64,000 nucleotides of DNA from Sebastes aleutianus. Its lineage: Eukaryota; Chordata; Actinopteri; Perciformes; Sebastidae. Made by a program: the position numbers and the translations under genes. Of this stretch, positions 36,216 to 49,652 are shown one piece after another. How positions within the stretch are numbered: the first letter of the stretch is position 1; each line of letters starts with the position of its first letter. The stretch spans positions 9,465,719 through 9,529,718 of the forward strand of contig CAKAKS010000038.1 of the NCBI GenBank assembly GCA_916700875.1, given 5' to 3'. The notes under the pieces were generated by a model. The model did no database searches, was not told the origin of the DNA, and worked only from the letters and a program-made list of their open reading frames with translations.

Positions 36216-37445
36216 ACTGTTCAGTGACACTTCGTATGGAACCCATTTTATATTCAGGGTTTTCCTTTTAATTGGTCACATGTCCGTGTTTTTCCGCTCA
36301 CAGTGCGGTGGAATATCCAGAGTAACGGACATACTGTTTTTGGAAAAACATATTGCTGTTGAATCTTTTAAAATGCAATTTTTCAATGCTGTGAGCACCA
36401 CAAACAAAACTCCATTCACCTCAGCTGCACTAGGATGGAGGCAGATACCTGAGAGATGGATCTCCCCAAACGTGGGCAAGAAAAACAAAACTGCCTGCAT
36501 GGCTGGACACCACCAGAGGGAAGTGCTTTTTTTGTAATTTGGGTGTACTAAGCATTCAAACACAGTGAACACAGATAATGCATTGTCTTTAGATCTAAGA
36601 ACATATTAAAAGTACATTAAGAGAAGCACACAGATTGTTACTGAGGCCCTCTGGGCGACGGATGGTTCTCTTTAATAATCAGAGTATTCTAATGGTGGAT
36701 ACCTGGGACCCCCAATTACAAATTTAATATTCACCCCACTACCACCTGGAGTGCACTTATCAAACTTTCAGCAGGATGAGGCTTTTAGAGAATGCTGACC
36801 TATATTCAGACAGCTCTGAATGGAGAAAGAGGTGAGGAGGAGGCAGAGAGAAAGAAAGGCAGCACGAGGGAAGAGGGTTATTTGGGGTCAGCTGGATGCA
36901 CTGAAGAAGACTGCAATGACACTCGGCTAGCTGCATCCAGTAATAGATCCAGTTTGCTCTTCCCCCTGTGCAGTTATTGTCGCAGATATATGTATAATGA
37001 TTCTGTAATGTGGAATGTTTGATCTGTAGCCACAGGGTAAAACTGTAAAAGGCTTGTTTTGTTGGAAAGGAAAATAATAATTGTGAGACATGGAGACAGT
37101 TTGAGTATCTATTTGTAATTTGAACAGGCAGAATGGGTGTGGAGGTTATGGGAAAGTCACAATCTTTTGTGTGTGTATATACTGTATACACTACAGTATG
37201 TGTGAGCTCCTCTGCTTCAATACTTGACAACCAGTTTCAGTATTCGACCACTGAAGTTTAAGTGGCTCATCTTTCCTTGGTTAAAGAGCAAAGAATAGGT
37301 TTATGATTTAGGATTGGGTTTGATTTATTTCCCAATTTTTGTTTGTTATGTAGCAACTTAAGACAGATGTTCCTTCAATATTCAATACTTGGGAGGACCC
37401 ATTGTGCTATTAAGTTTGCATTCACAGTTAGCTTTGCATGCTAAC
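36216..37445. other. intronic sequence without recognised gene
   Basis: The 156-codon minus frame at 36760-37230 has no recognisable domain. No repeat pair was found. Confidence 0.5.
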
Positions 37446-37831
37446 TAGGGCTGTCAAAGTCAACACGATAACGTGTTAGCGCAAATGCGTTTGAACGCCA
37501 GTAATTTCTTTAACGCATTAACACAACTTGCGATTTTTAGGTTACAGCAGGCTCAGAAGAAAACCTAAGGAACCCATTGGTCCCAACCATGTCATACTAG
37601 CTTGTCGCGAAGGAGGTTAAATAAAGCTACAAACTTGCCTCAAAATTTTGGCGAGGAAAAGCTGGCATGTCCATTTTCAAAGGGGTCCCTTGACCTCTGA
37701 CCTCAAGATATGTGAATGAAAATGGGTTCAATGGGTACCCACGAGTCTCCCCTTTACAGACATGCCCACTTTATGATAATCACATGCAGTTTATCTAGCA
37801 TGTTGATAAGAGTATCAAATACTTGACAAAC
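37446..37831 (+). mobile_element. hAT-like repeat family 1, copy 4, interrupted
   Basis: Starts TAGGGCTGTCAAAGTCAACA and follows the family to CACATGCAGTTT at about 37797. It then jumps to the later block TAGCATGTTGATAAGAGTAT and stops at CTTGACAAA (37831), where Penelope-like sequence begins. It is internally deleted and lacks the right terminus. Confidence 0.82.
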
Positions 37832-37899
37832 CACAGTTTCAAGCATCCCCACACAGGTAAAAAGATCCCTATAAAAGGAATTATTTCATGTCACACTAA

Positions 37900-38160
37900 G
37901 TCGGTCCTTTTTCTTATCACTTGCCCTTGTGGTAAGTCATGTGTTGGAAAGACGAGTAACACACTGAATACTCGTTGTGCTGAACATAGAAGAACTATTT
38001 GATGCAAAAACATGAATTATCCAGTAGCAGCACATTTTGCTGAATTTAAAACATCCCATTTCCTCTCTAAGATATACTGGGATTGATAAGGTATCACTCC
38101 CACCAGGAGGAGGTCATTTGGATGTTTTACTTTCTAGCAGGGAACACTAAGTTCAGGTTT
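37900..38160 (+). pseudogene. Penelope-like element, GIY-YIG endonuclease fragment
   Basis: Translation of the plus strand gives FLITCPCGKSCVGKTSN, LNTRCAEHRRTI, a stop, then NYPVAAHFAEF. After a frameshift it continues RYTGIDKVSLPPGGGHLDVL. The CPCG-x-x-YVGKT core, the R...EHR helix, the PVAAHF block and the following IDKV-LPP-GG block are the pattern of the GIY-YIG nuclease domain at the C-terminus of Penelope-like retroelements. The GIY tyrosine site has changed (SCVGKT). With the stop and frameshift it is inactive, and the reverse transcriptase is missing. Confidence 0.7.
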
Positions 38161-38199
38161 GTATACTTTATAAAGTGTGTACAGAATCACCAGGTACCA

Positions 38200-38498
38200 G
38201 GTTGCATCTTGCACATTTAAACAACGCGTACACACACCTACACACAGAAGAAATGTGTTTCTGAAGCCAAGTACATGCTGTACTCCCACTGTCTTCAATG
38301 CGGGCACTCTGGAGTTACCATCTTAAGTGGGATGCAGAGGGCAAGGTGTTGCTTTGAAGCCTCTACAACAACACAAACATCCAATCGATTGCTGTCACTT
38401 AAAAGCAGCTCAGTGTGACTGACTGCATACGTGGCTGCTGATAATGGTGTGCGGCTGCACACTAATCATGTGCACACGATGCACACAGTACAGTATAT

Positions 38499-38532
<34 letters not shown>

Positions 38533-39618
38533 TATGTACAGACACACAGACTGTCTCTCTGAGAGGAATAAAGAGAACATGAGCTGCCATATCATATTTC
38601 CTGGTCTGGCTCTAACAGGGTGCCTGTCAAGATAAAACGGACCATCTTCAATCAGCTACTACAGGATGGTGCTACGCTACCACTGCTTCTACTCTACTGC
38701 CGCCCCTGTTACTGTGCTCGTATGAGGCTGGGTGCTCCCCTGCGGAGGTGCAGAGCTACAGTAGATGATGCCACCTCGAGGCTACACTCCACACAAAAGT
38801 CTTCAGCGGAGAGCGGAGATAAGGGACTCATTACAGCACGTGTATCGACGTATCAATCATCCATGCATCATTCATGCGCCGTCAAATTATGCTAATCCTA
38901 ATTACTTCTGGGGAAATTACCATTTTTTATCTGCTAATAGTGGGGATTGTTTGGGGTTTTCCTACCCACTATATCCACCACCATTTTCCCCCCAATATTT
39001 CCATTTTTCACATTCTAATATTCGGCGCTAATGATCCCATTTTGCACAGCATACAATGGAATGATAATGCCCTAAGTATGAATAATGAATCAACGACAAG
39101 TCGCGGAGCATTACAATGGCGCGCGAGGCAAACAGTGTAATTGTTTACGTCCTTGTGAGTCATCAAGAGGAGGTCTGAAGCTGCTGTTGCACACGGGTGA
39201 TTAATCATCGCGGTTACACGTATGTTAATTCTTAGTTTGCATGTAGAAAAGTAATTATGGTTAATGGAGGAGATAGATGTGCCACACCATGGACAAATAT
39301 GCATAACAATGCTTGTAATATGATTCTTATGATTCATGGTACAGCTGTAGTGCTGCATCACGTTCCAGCCTACATTATGTGCAGATGTGGGACTTCTACT
39401 TTTTTATATTTGCTATATTTAGCTATATTTGCCAGTGAATACTGCATGTACAGTAGTATGTGGTGCTGGAGTAATTAGTCAATTTATACATTTTTTGATC
39501 ATTTAATACAAATTAATTGATATTTATTTTGAGAAATGAGTAACTGTCTATGTGTGTTATTTATTAAGGGACAAAAAAAACAAATATTCAGTGGTTCCTG
39601 CATCTCAAATAGGAGGTT
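38200..39618. other. intronic sequence without recognised gene
   Basis: Contains a CA microsatellite (38500-38530). Frames around 38620-39361 overlap on both strands without a domain. No gene was seen. Confidence 0.55.
38500..38530 (+). repeat. (CA)n microsatellite
   Basis: About 15 perfect CA units. Confidence 0.9.
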
Positions 39619-39910
39619 GAGGGCTGCAGCTGACAATTAAATTGTTGATAATTTTAATAATTTAGTCTATAAACTGTCTGAAAACAAGTTTTAAGAGCCT
39701 GAGGTGATTGAAACTGAGTCCAAAACCCAATGGTATTCAGTTTACCATGATATAAAACAAAGAAAAACACAGAATTATCACATTTGCGAAACCTGAACCA
39801 GCAAATATGTATTTATTTCTGTGAAAAATGTCAAAAATAATTACTTGATTAATAAAACGGTTGATGATTATTATTTTATTTTATCAATCAATTAATTGTT
39901 TCAGCACTAG
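39619..39910 (+). mobile_element. hAT-like MITE (AGGGCTGCAGCTGAC end)
   Basis: The left end GAGGGCTGCAGCTGACAATT and the right end AATTGTTTCAGCACTAG are imperfect inverted termini. Inside are AT-rich ATTAAT-type palindromes and the block AATGGTATTCAGTTTACCAT. The layout matches a small hAT-type element I know from teleosts, but no second copy lies in this window. Confidence 0.55.
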
Positions 39911-41464
39911 TGAAGTTTTTAGGGATGTTTTTCCTTTTTTTTTTATCACTGAAAATTGAATATATTTAGGTTTTGGGGTGTAAATTGGACAAAACTAACA
40001 ATCTGAATTGTGATTAGTAATTTTCTGTATTTTCTGAACTTTATTAGACTCACTGATTAAATGGTAAATCATGTAAAAAAATAGATGAATTGATTATAAA
40101 ATAAAATAATTGCTCTATGTCGTCATTAAGAGAGAAAAAAAAAAGTTTTATCCTTATAGAATCAATTCAGAAAAAATACTTACATACATGAATGAAAAGA
40201 AGCTGTGGAAATATTTTATTGAGTGTTCATTTATAGATGTCTTTGGTCAATTTGGGGGTTTGACCACCTTTCTGCCCTGCAGGGAGGGTGGGTTGTGGTT
40301 TTGTGAAGGCTGCGGTGTGCTGTGCAAACACTGAGGGTGGGGTGTGGAGGTTAAATAGTGAGATGGCATCCATGACTAACTGCGGCCGAGTCAAGACCGC
40401 CTTGGTCACACTCCAAACCCAGAGGAGGGCATCCTCACTGGGACACTGCATTCCTCTGTCCTCCTCCATTTATCCTGCACCACCAGCAGCTGACTGATGA
40501 TACATTTTGTGGCTGCCCTCCACTAAACCACGCGGTGGTGGTGTGTTTGTGAATGTGTGTTTGTTGAATGGGTGTGTACAAATGTTTGTGTGTGTGTGAC
40601 CTCCAACTTTCTTGTTTGTGTGTGTGCGTGTGAGGGTACGTGAGTAGACAGGGGGAGGATCGTAAATCTATCTTTCGGTCTGAAGGATCCCACCGAGAAA
40701 CATCTGCAACGCATATTTTTTTTGTTTAACATTGCATATTAAAGTGTTAGCTTTGGGAAAGAGACTTCAGACCACATCACTGTCGTCATGTTATTAACAC
40801 CACAGAGAAGTGACAAGTCAAACAGCAACACTTGCCCAATACTACTACAGCCTCATCTACATCTGACGTCCTATAAAATAAACAACTCTGTTTTCCAGCT
40901 GCAAATACAGCTCCAAATCCACAGTGTTTCTGCACAAAATAAGCTAAAACACATTGGGGGAGATTAGCAAAAGCATGCAAACCAAAATTGTTTTCATGCA
41001 GCTCTTGGAACGACTCAAAATAAAGATCCCTAATTTATTTGTCCAGTGTCACCGTCTTGCCTGCCTCGCGCTCGGAGAAGACACAATTTGTTGTAAAATA
41101 ACTCTCGCAGAGGGCTCTTCTATGTTAGACACAGACGAGGAGATAGCGCTACAGGCAATTAACTTATCAACCCTTGCAACATAGATTTATAGCTAAGGCA
41201 TTCGTCTTAGGGCTGAAGCAGCCAGCCTATTGGCTGTATTGTATTTCTTGTCATCTTCTCTCGTAGGTGTAGGGAGTGTCCTTGTCAGAGAGCTGCAGTC
41301 GGGATCTGCAGAGGGCAAAGAGCCAGGGCTTAGGGCCAACGGGGGCCACTGGCAGCTCATTGTGCCGAAGACAAACTGAACAGGAGGTTGAAAAAACTAA
41401 TTCCTCATCCAATATCTGTGCAAATGTTACAGATGAGTTTGGTATGACAGTGAGGCAGCTACAC
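39911..41464. other. intronic sequence without recognised gene
   Basis: AT-rich at 39911-40200, then GT-rich around 40540-40640. No exon, repeat pair or RNA gene was recognised. Confidence 0.5.
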
Positions 41465-42052
41465 CAGTGGTTCCCAACCTATTTTCTTCGAAGCTCCCTC
41501 TACTTGTATCTAAGAAGAGCTGAGACCTCCCCATATTTTCTGACGTCATCAACCTAGAATAAATTATGAATCCTCAACCTCACCTTGAGAAAGTCGGTCA
41601 CATCAGTGCCTCCCTCGGTGTGCGGTGGGCCAGAGAGCTAACAGTTTTTGACCGCAGTGAAAATGTTGTTTTTGAAAGGCTAAACGCCAACAAATATGGA
41701 TTGTAGCAGAATATTTTGTTAGATAAAAACATGTTGTGAATTTTGGAAATGATTTTCTTTCTACTAATAATATAATACTAATAATATTAGTGGAGTCTGA
41801 TCTTTATCTGCAACTGTGCAGAAATAATGGGTTTAAACTAGGGCTGTCAATCGATTAATTGCATGCTTGTCCGTAGTTAAAAGCAGCAAAAAAGACTTTT
41901 GTAGAATTATCCAGTAAGTGTGTTATTACGATTTTAAGTATACATGTACAAATCTAATTTTGACAACTTCAGAGCAGACAAATCTTGGCGTCCCCCCTGT
42001 GATCTTTGGCGTCCCTCTAAGGGGGGCCCGGACCCCAGGTTGGGAACCACTG
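41465..42052 (+). mobile_element. hAT element, CAGTGGTTCCCAACCT terminal repeats
   Basis: Perfect 16-bp inverted termini: CAGTGGTTCCCAACCT at 41465-41480 and AGGTTGGGAACCACTG at 42037-42052. CAGTGGTTCCCAACC is a classic hAT (Charlie-type) end. The 588-bp interior has no transposase frame. Flanking 8-mers AGCTACAC and ACGAGTTG do not match, so the target duplication has decayed. A fragment starting TAGGGCTGTCAATCGATT lies inside at 41839. Confidence 0.85.
41839..41950 (-). mobile_element. possible terminal fragment of family 1 inside the hAT element
   Basis: TAGGGCTGTCAATCGATTAA is the inverted form of the family-1 right end (AATCGATTGACAGCCCTA at 57693-57710). The similarity fades after about 25 bp, so the extent is uncertain. 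Confidence 0.45.
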
Positions 42053-43181
42053 ACGAGTTGCAAAAAAAGATTAGATGCACGTAACTGTTTAACATTCATG
42101 CAACCCTGAAGTGTCACCATGAAGCTATTCTGGCAACACCGTCTGAAGCAAGGATGAAATGTGAAACGCTGTGTTAGATTAACATTTTCACAGGTCGAAT
42201 ATTAAAGTATCTCAACATATGGGTTCACCATAATGATCTCCTCTCCATCTCAGCATTCCTTTCTTCATTTTTACTCATCATCATTTTTCTTCCCTCCTTC
42301 CTTTGTGCCTTAATTAATTCACATCTATTCACACTCAGCTATAGCATAGCACCATATGGCTTCTACTACTCTTTCAGCTATAAATTCAGCACGACAGTTG
42401 AGACGTTATTTAAAATATGTGCGTGTTAGAAGAAGTCTTAAGTTATGTTAAAATCCACGCTGTGGTGTTAAAGAACCCGGCATCAAGACGAATGGAGTTT
42501 TCAGAAGACTTCTAGCATTACAAGATTATCTTCACAGACCTGAAGAGGTATTCGAAAATAAAATATTCACACGTTTAAAGAAGTCGTTGCTGACATTCAC
42601 GGATTTAAAGTGGCAGAACAAAAACTCCTAAACTGTGCAGATATGGGCTCTTCATTCAGATCTGTAAATAACATCACTGCTCAGTTCCCTGGTAACTCCA
42701 TCAGCTCGCTGGCTTAATAGCAAAAGCCGATGTGTTTGGTACAACATGTGAAGAGCGCTCATGAAAGGTCTGGGACCTGAAGGGTGTTAATTACTTGTCA
42801 AGAGGTTGTTAAAACGAGACCCGTGGCAAAAACACTGAGTGGCTGTACAGAGCCCCCACACGGATATCTCAAAGAACACACACACACACACACACACTTA
42901 AACACTCGTACGCAAATCAGCACGTCACACACATGGCACTACACAACTATGCATGTTAACATACTATATATTCATACTGCACCCACAGTTGCACACTGGC
43001 TCAGGTTAGAATGAAAGAACCTTGAAAAGCTGCTCATTATGGCAACCGTTGATGTGAAAATGCCACAAGCAGTATAAGCACATGTTACACAAAGAAGAGC
43101 AGGTGCAGTCCTTCTCTCACACTTCACCTATAGAGTATCTTAAAATACCTGCACTCCCGACTATACCTGGAGATTATTACC
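42053..43181. other. intronic sequence without recognised gene
   Basis: Contains a CA run at 42876-42897. Otherwise unremarkable. Confidence 0.55.
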
Positions 43182-43620
43182 TTAAAGAGGACCTATTATG
43201 CTTTTGTGCTTTTTCCCTTTCCTTTAGTGTTATATCGTTTTTTTGTGCATGTAAATGTCTAAAAGTTACAAAGCCCAAAATCCACGCCAAAGGGAGTTAC
43301 TCTCCCTTAAACAGAAACACTGCTCCTGAACTACCTGGAGTCCCGCCTTTTCTTCCGTAACGTAGTGATGTCACTAAGTAACACATTTGCATGACAGCTA
43401 GTTTGACACGCCCTCAAACAAAGCTAGGTAGAACGGAGCTGGAGCGGAGTCCGAAGAGTTTGATTTGGTTGACCAATCAACAGTAGGCCAGCTGACCAAT
43501 CAGAGCAGACTGGGCTTTTCAGGTGTGTGTGTGTGTGTGTGTGTAAAGCATGTTCATGTTCTAGTAGAAGTCCAAAATACAAGTATGAACCTGAAAATGA
43601 GCGTAATAGGTCCTCTTTAA
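43182..43620 (+). mobile_element. TTAA MITE family 4, complete copy
   Basis: TTAA at 43182-43185 and 43617-43620 enclose inverted ends AGAGGACCTATTATGC and AGAGGACCTATTACGC (right end reversed). The sub-ends match the element at 59710 in opposite orientation (for example CAGGTTCA and CTTGTATTTTGGA), and the left 280 bp match 55181. It contains a GT microsatellite at 43522-43544. It has no transposase. Confidence 0.88.
43522..43544 (+). repeat. (GT)n microsatellite inside a MITE
   Basis: Eleven or so GT units within the TTAA element at 43182-43620. Confidence 0.9.
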
Positions 43621-44466
43621 GTATTCATGCTGGATGCCACCTTCTGCGCCACCACGTTACCCCTCCTTCCCCCCTTGGAGCGGCAGATCGTAATAAGCAA
43701 TGTCATCACGTCAGGTACCTGGCCTGAGAGCGCCACCAGCGAGACGAGAGGACAGGTTAAATATTTGAACAAAAGCCGGATCGATGAAAATCAAGCACCC
43801 CTCGGAACAGGGAGGAAAATCTCCCAACATTAAAAATCTGGACAAAGACAAAGTGTCCCGTTCCTCTGAGTAGCTACGCAGGCGCATTTCTTTTCTCTTG
43901 CATCCGTTAGTCATTCATGAGGAACGGCCCGGCCGCCCCCAGCTAGCCTTCCTCTCCGTTGCAGTTATGATTAATGCCTTCCTTAACCAATCAAGGGTAT
44001 GATCATTAGTCAGGGGATGTGCGAGGGGCGAGGGCCTTGGCAGGTCAGCGGATGGCTGTGGTTCCCTCTGCCGTCCACGGGTTAGGTCCAGGATAAGAGA
44101 TGACTGGAGGTACGCCCCCTCACCTTCCACCAGTAACCTCTGAGGCATTTGTCAACAAACAAGACAAGGAAGGGAGGGAACTCTGGGATGTGTCATAAAA
44201 TGGAGCCAATGACTGGAGAAGAAAGCCACGGTGGCGACAAACATCTGCAACGGATATTTCCCAAGAGTCTGTTTGTACTTTGTCAAAGTTTATTACAGAT
44301 CTTTTCTGTCTTTGTTTGGATCCAGAAGACAGACAGTCAACAATAACACGGCAGAAATGAACAAATTCCTTGAATCTACGTGCGAAAATGCTCTTGGGAA
44401 ACCTTCGTCTATTTTGATCTATGATTCTGTGGTGGCCCCCGGGTTTCACCTCGCCACGACCTCCAC

Positions 44467-44467
<1 letters not shown>

Positions 44468-44498
<31 letters not shown>
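44468..44498 (+). repeat. (CA)n microsatellite
   Basis: About 15 CA units. Confidence 0.9.
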
Positions 44499-44502
<4 letters not shown>

Positions 44503-46690
44503 CGGACGATGACCACACTGCATGCAAGAAACAGCACAGGAAGTGGAGGGGAGGGTACAAAAGGTCAAGGAATGCAGCGCTGATGGCCCCGGCTGCTTCT
44601 ATTTACAACACACTTGGCCAATCAGATGCCTACTTGGTCAACAGCCAAGTTGGGGGGGAATAAAGGAGGGATAAGGAATTTGTGTGTATTTGTGTGTGCA
44701 TGCGATGCTAACAAAGGCTGCGGGTGTTATCCAACGAGGTTCTGCATGCTGAAGCCGTCCAAATCAATGCGCTTATCCCTCAGCTATTGCTAATTAGAGT
44801 CATTAATACGCAATGCAAGCAGGAAACGGCACCCGTTTTTCTTTCTCTCCCCTCTCTCTCTCGCTCCTCCAGCCGATCTCGCCTCTTTCTGGAACGGCTT
44901 TCAGGGGAGCCGAGGCATTTGGAAAAGGTCCGCCGTTGGCCACATTTCAGTCGAGATTCTCATCTGCACATAATTCACTTTCAAAGGGCAGAGGGGGCGG
45001 CAAAGAGAATCCTTAATTGCGCCGGCACCGTGTACAACATAGACAAATGTTTATATCTCAGCCCTCTAATGAGAAACCAATAACGGATTCAAAAAGCACT
45101 CTCTGCTTTTTTCTGCCCCTCCTTCCCAACCCCCAACCCAAATACACAGATACACATGTACATGACAATGAAAAACAGGCCTTTTTGGAGAGCGTCACCT
45201 CATTCATCAATAGCCCTCATTCTCGGAGTCATGCAATACTCTGGCACTGATGCAGCAATAAATCTGCTTTTATAGAATGTAACATGGCCTATATTTCTCC
45301 ATTAGGCCGATCCTGTGGTAAGGGCACGGGATGCTTCACATTGTAATGGTCAAGCTTTCTGACAGGCTTTTAAATTGCACCATACGGAGGCTGCATATGC
45401 AGCCCAGCTAGGACAAATTGATTCAGTATTCACAAGTATGCAAGGACATCCTGCTGCACATTCATTCATTCAACTACATTTCTTTTTTTTCAGATATTCA
45501 ATCAAACATACTTTAATCTTTACAACCACATGTTTGGATACTTCAAACATGATTTGAATTTGCTGGGACAAAATAGGAAGTTAGCCTGTTTTACATCAAG
45601 TCACCCACATAATGGAGGAAAGGCGACAGTGATTCTTTCAAGATGCGAAGCTTATGTAATGCCCTTGTGAGTTTTTAACATCCTCATACAAAATGGATGG
45701 TGAGTTACAGGGGCGAAAGCGACGAACAACAACAAACACACAGCCACGAGAGACTATCTCCTCATCTCATCTATCTGCCACCAGTCAGTGCGGTGGTCCG
45801 TCGCCGCGCCGGAGCAGCCGGTCGGGCCGGTGAATCTCGACGCAGCCTTATCTCCCGGCGGCGGAGGAGGCGGAGGAGGAAACAGAGGTCCTTTAAAGGG
45901 GCTGAGGTCATTTCCTCTGCCTCGGGGCTTTGGCAGGAAAAAATAAAATGTCTCCATTCGGTCAGCCCTGCTTTATTTCAAATGCAGCCGCTGCCTTTTT
46001 TTAAGAGGCCCTTGTGGGCACGGATGGCAAATGAGCGGTTTTGGGTTCCCCACAATCTATCCTTTTTCTCTCTCCCACTGCCATTCTCAATCCCCCTTCT
46101 CCGTCTGTGATGCAAACCCCAAATCTCTGCCGTATTTCTTTACAGTAAATGTGAAAGTGCAGGGAGGGATAATATAGATAGACGGTGTATGAGATGGAGG
46201 GAGAAAAACGGGAGACAAAAAAGGGAAGGAGAGTGCGGAGGAGAGAAAGAGATGAAGAGCTGAATGCCTCCTCTTACCCACAGCGCTCGACAGCCCTTAA
46301 GCCCTTTCACAACTTCCTGTTAGCATTTCTCTCTGAACTGGGCTTCATCCAAAGCATGTGTGTGTGTGAGTGTGTTTATCGGCAGTTTGTATGTGACTGT
46401 TGTGTACCCTTGGAAGATGTGTGCCTGGGAGCCTGTGTGTCATAGAGTAAGGTAGGGAGCGAGGGAGTGAGTCAGCGCTGGGAAGATAGAGGCTCATTGA
46501 AAGGCCTGCGTGGTGCGGTGGTGGTGGTGGTGGAGGAGAGCGGCCAGAAAAGGCAGACAGGCAGGCAGGCACACACGCTGTGATGTTAGGAAGAGGATTG
46601 ATAGATCTGTTGCATGGCCGCTGCCGCCGCAAGAGCCGAAGCACACCTCAGGCAGATGGATGGGGAGTGCGTGCGGGGGTACGATTAGTC

Positions 46691-46692
<2 letters not shown>

Positions 46693-46728
<36 letters not shown>
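46693..46728 (+). repeat. (GT)n microsatellite
   Basis: About 18 uninterrupted GT units, the longest dinucleotide run in the window. Confidence 0.92.
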
Positions 46729-46730
<2 letters not shown>

Positions 46731-49293
46731 TGCCCTTTTGTGTTGGAGTGCGTGGGAGAGGTGTATTACATGGTCTTGGTGTGTAGTTTTTTTTTGTGAT
46801 GTGGTACTTCAAACAGCGCTCGCACACACTCGTCCGCTGAGGGCGAATGTATGGACAGATGTATGGTGTGTTTGTGTTGGAGCGTAGGCGCCGTGCCTGT
46901 GTTAGTTTATGTTTTGCGTGCACACTAAAATACGCGTTTCCCTAACACCTGACCTGTAAGCACAGAAAGCGTCATCGCTGCTTTTCTGCTCTTCCACAAC
47001 AGACAGCCTACACTCCCACGCTCACTACTCCATCTCACATACCTTCCCATCATCTCTCTCATATTCTATTTCATTCTTTTTTTTCTTTTCATAGGTGTTT
47101 TATCGACACAGCGAATAAAACACTTCTGCTATAAGGTAGTCGTCGACATTTAACATTTACGCACTAAAGAGTGAAATACTGCATCAAGTATATAGCTACA
47201 TGAACATACACATATGCATACGGTAGCTATATGGTAATTTGGGTTGTAGCCTCAAGTAAACAAGCTGTGGTGGCATATATCTTGTAAACCTGTGCACTAA
47301 CGCTGTAGTTTTATGTAAAGGATCTAACCGCTTTTGTACAGCTTTTACCAAGAAATATGTCCAGGAGTTCCTGTAAAACCTTCTAGATGTTGAAATATAG
47401 TCATCAAACAACACTTAGGATAAGTGCATACACCGCAAGCCTTAGTGCTAAATTCAGATTTATTGCTCAGATCTGCTTTTTTTGCTTGGCTGTTCACGTT
47501 CACGTTGGTTTTTAAATGTGGTCAGTATCAGATTCCAGTGTGAACTGGTCACGGTTATGAACTGACAATAACAAAGAAGTCACACGCTGTCGTACAAAAG
47601 TAAACATGGAGGTCAATGATGTCAGCCTTTACTACGGTTTCATTTGTAAGTTGATGTGCAGCGGGCGCCAGCGAATTCTTGAGCAGAAAGATGAGGAAGA
47701 GAAAGAGAGACAGATTTATAATTGTGGCTTATTGTGGAGCAATGGATGCTACTTCTGTACGGAGCTGTGTGTGTGAGTGTGGATGCAGAGTCGGAGCTAG
47801 TTGTGGTGGGATCGTGACGTGAATGGCTTCACAGCGCAGAATTGTGACAAATGTCCCCCAAGATTAGATTCTATGTGATTTGTGTCGTTCACACTGTTAT
47901 GAAAAAAATAAGATATGAAAAAAAAAATCTGTTTTGGGCCACCTTTTGCTTGCAGTGTGAACGCAGCCATACTCTATATGGGATCTAGATGTCTAAAAAA
48001 GCATGTGCTCTATATAGAAATTTTCATTTTAACTAATTGCATATTCCCCGGATAAATCTTTGCTGTGATTTCATATGTTTAGGATTTTTTTTTTTTTAAT
48101 AAATGATGTATTTCATCTTATTACAATGCAACAAATCATGGTTTGACATTTTGCTGATGCCAAAACGCTGAGGTTTAATACAATAGATATAATGGAGGCG
48201 ATTGCCAGGTATTGCTCCATTCATGTTACATCTACCAGTAGTGTGTGCTTGTACATAATCTGAGTGGCCAACGAAGCACCTTGCCAGATGACATCATATT
48301 GCATTGTGGGAAAAGTTGAGCCAGTTTCAACCTTTTTGTTGTTGTGCAGCCCTGCATTGTTTTTCACTCTCGCTGTGTTTATGCAATGGAGTGCTCATGT
48401 CAGTATGAACACAGCCTAATGGTGGCTATACTGTACTAGAGCGTGCAACCCACACATGAGCTGGAAGATTATCTTGCACACATTCATAGGCTTACTACCT
48501 TATCGGCAGAATAAATCATATACTGCCAGTAATCGAAATAAAGGATATATTGTATACGGTATAATTGCACCATATTATTAAAATGTGTTTACAATATATA
48601 AAGTCAAACTAAACCAAAAGTTTTTGAATCAATAAAATGAAGGGGAGGGAAAATATACAGTACAAGAAGGGTAGAGAAGTCAGCCAGCGAGTACGAGATA
48701 TGTTCCCGTCTTTGTTTTCCGACGGGCTGATTGTCGATCTTTCTCCCTCGTAGAGACGACCGGTCCTGACCTCTCCTCTATCCCATTTCTCTCACGTTGT
48801 TTTTGGCAGAGCGCTCACTGAGCTGAACTAAACACAAATAACACGAAGGGGGAGGAGAGGAGGTGGAGCGGGAGAAGAGGCCGGTGGAGAGGGATGCTCC
48901 CCGTGTGATGGTGGCGCCGCAGTGATAAGCCGCCGCCCTGACATTTAAACAAGTGTCAGGGTCGCGGGGGTCAAATGACTGCAAACAATGCGTGACTAGA
49001 TCAGGGCGATGTGTCGATTCCGCTTTGTTAGCGGGAGGCGCAGACGCACGCCGGCCCATCGGGCTTCAATACACCTGCGTGGCTCGTTTATGCTTTGATA
49101 TGTGCTCACCTCTCAGGAGATAGTGAGATACGTACGTATGGGGAGAGATGTCAAGCAGAAATTATGTTTTTGTGGCGTTTCTCTTCTCCTGAACTTCTTT
49201 CAAACACTAAAGAACTGTCATTTTCTCTTCAAGGTTACTCAGTCCTTCTCCTCACACTCTTACTTCCTCTTAGTACACATCGCCCCTCCGTCC

Positions 49294-49320
49294 ATCTCTC
49301 TCTCTCTCTCTCTCTCTCTC
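49294..49320 (+). repeat. (TC)n microsatellite
   Basis: About 13 TC units. Confidence 0.9.
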
Positions 49321-49609
49321 GCTCTTTCTCTCTCTCACTGGGTGCAGACAGAGCAGGACTATCCTTCCCACTCATAAAATACGTCTGCTTACATTTGCTT
49401 TCTGGCATCTCAGCAGCGCTGCATTCCAGGAGGGTGACTTATGGGAAACATTGTCTCCCACACAACACAGTGCTAAGCTGAGCTGACTTCTTTTTTGTGC
49501 TGTGCATACAGTAACTCAGATCAGAGGGATAACCTGTGAGCGAGCCCGGTGTATTTTTCTTCCATCACGGAAATTGGAAGAGCTTTACCTCATCTCAGTC
49601 TTGTGATAG

Positions 49610-49652
49610 CATACAATCAGAGATCTCCGCCTACTGATCGTCTGATTGTATG
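49610..49652. repeat. 12-bp perfect inverted repeat, 19-bp loop
   Basis: CATACAATCAGA at 49610-49621 and TCTGATTGTATG at 49641-49652 are exact complements. It may be one end structure of a decayed repeat covering part of 49650-50230, but no second copy is available. Confidence 0.6.

Larger units (their letters stand above)
43621..49609. other. intronic sequence without recognised gene
   Basis: Largely unique DNA with CA at 44468-44498, GT at 46693-46728, GGT near 46517-46532 and TC at 49294-49320. Open frames such as 44120-44560 (minus) and 46510-46887 (plus) run through these tracts and are not genes. The stretch 43700-46150 has balanced composition and few repeats; conserved regulatory DNA is possible but unproven. 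Confidence 0.55.

Noticed and set aside
36760..37230. 156-codon minus-strand open frame
   Set aside because: No recognisable motif; such lengths occur by chance in 64 kb, and there is no second copy or splice support.
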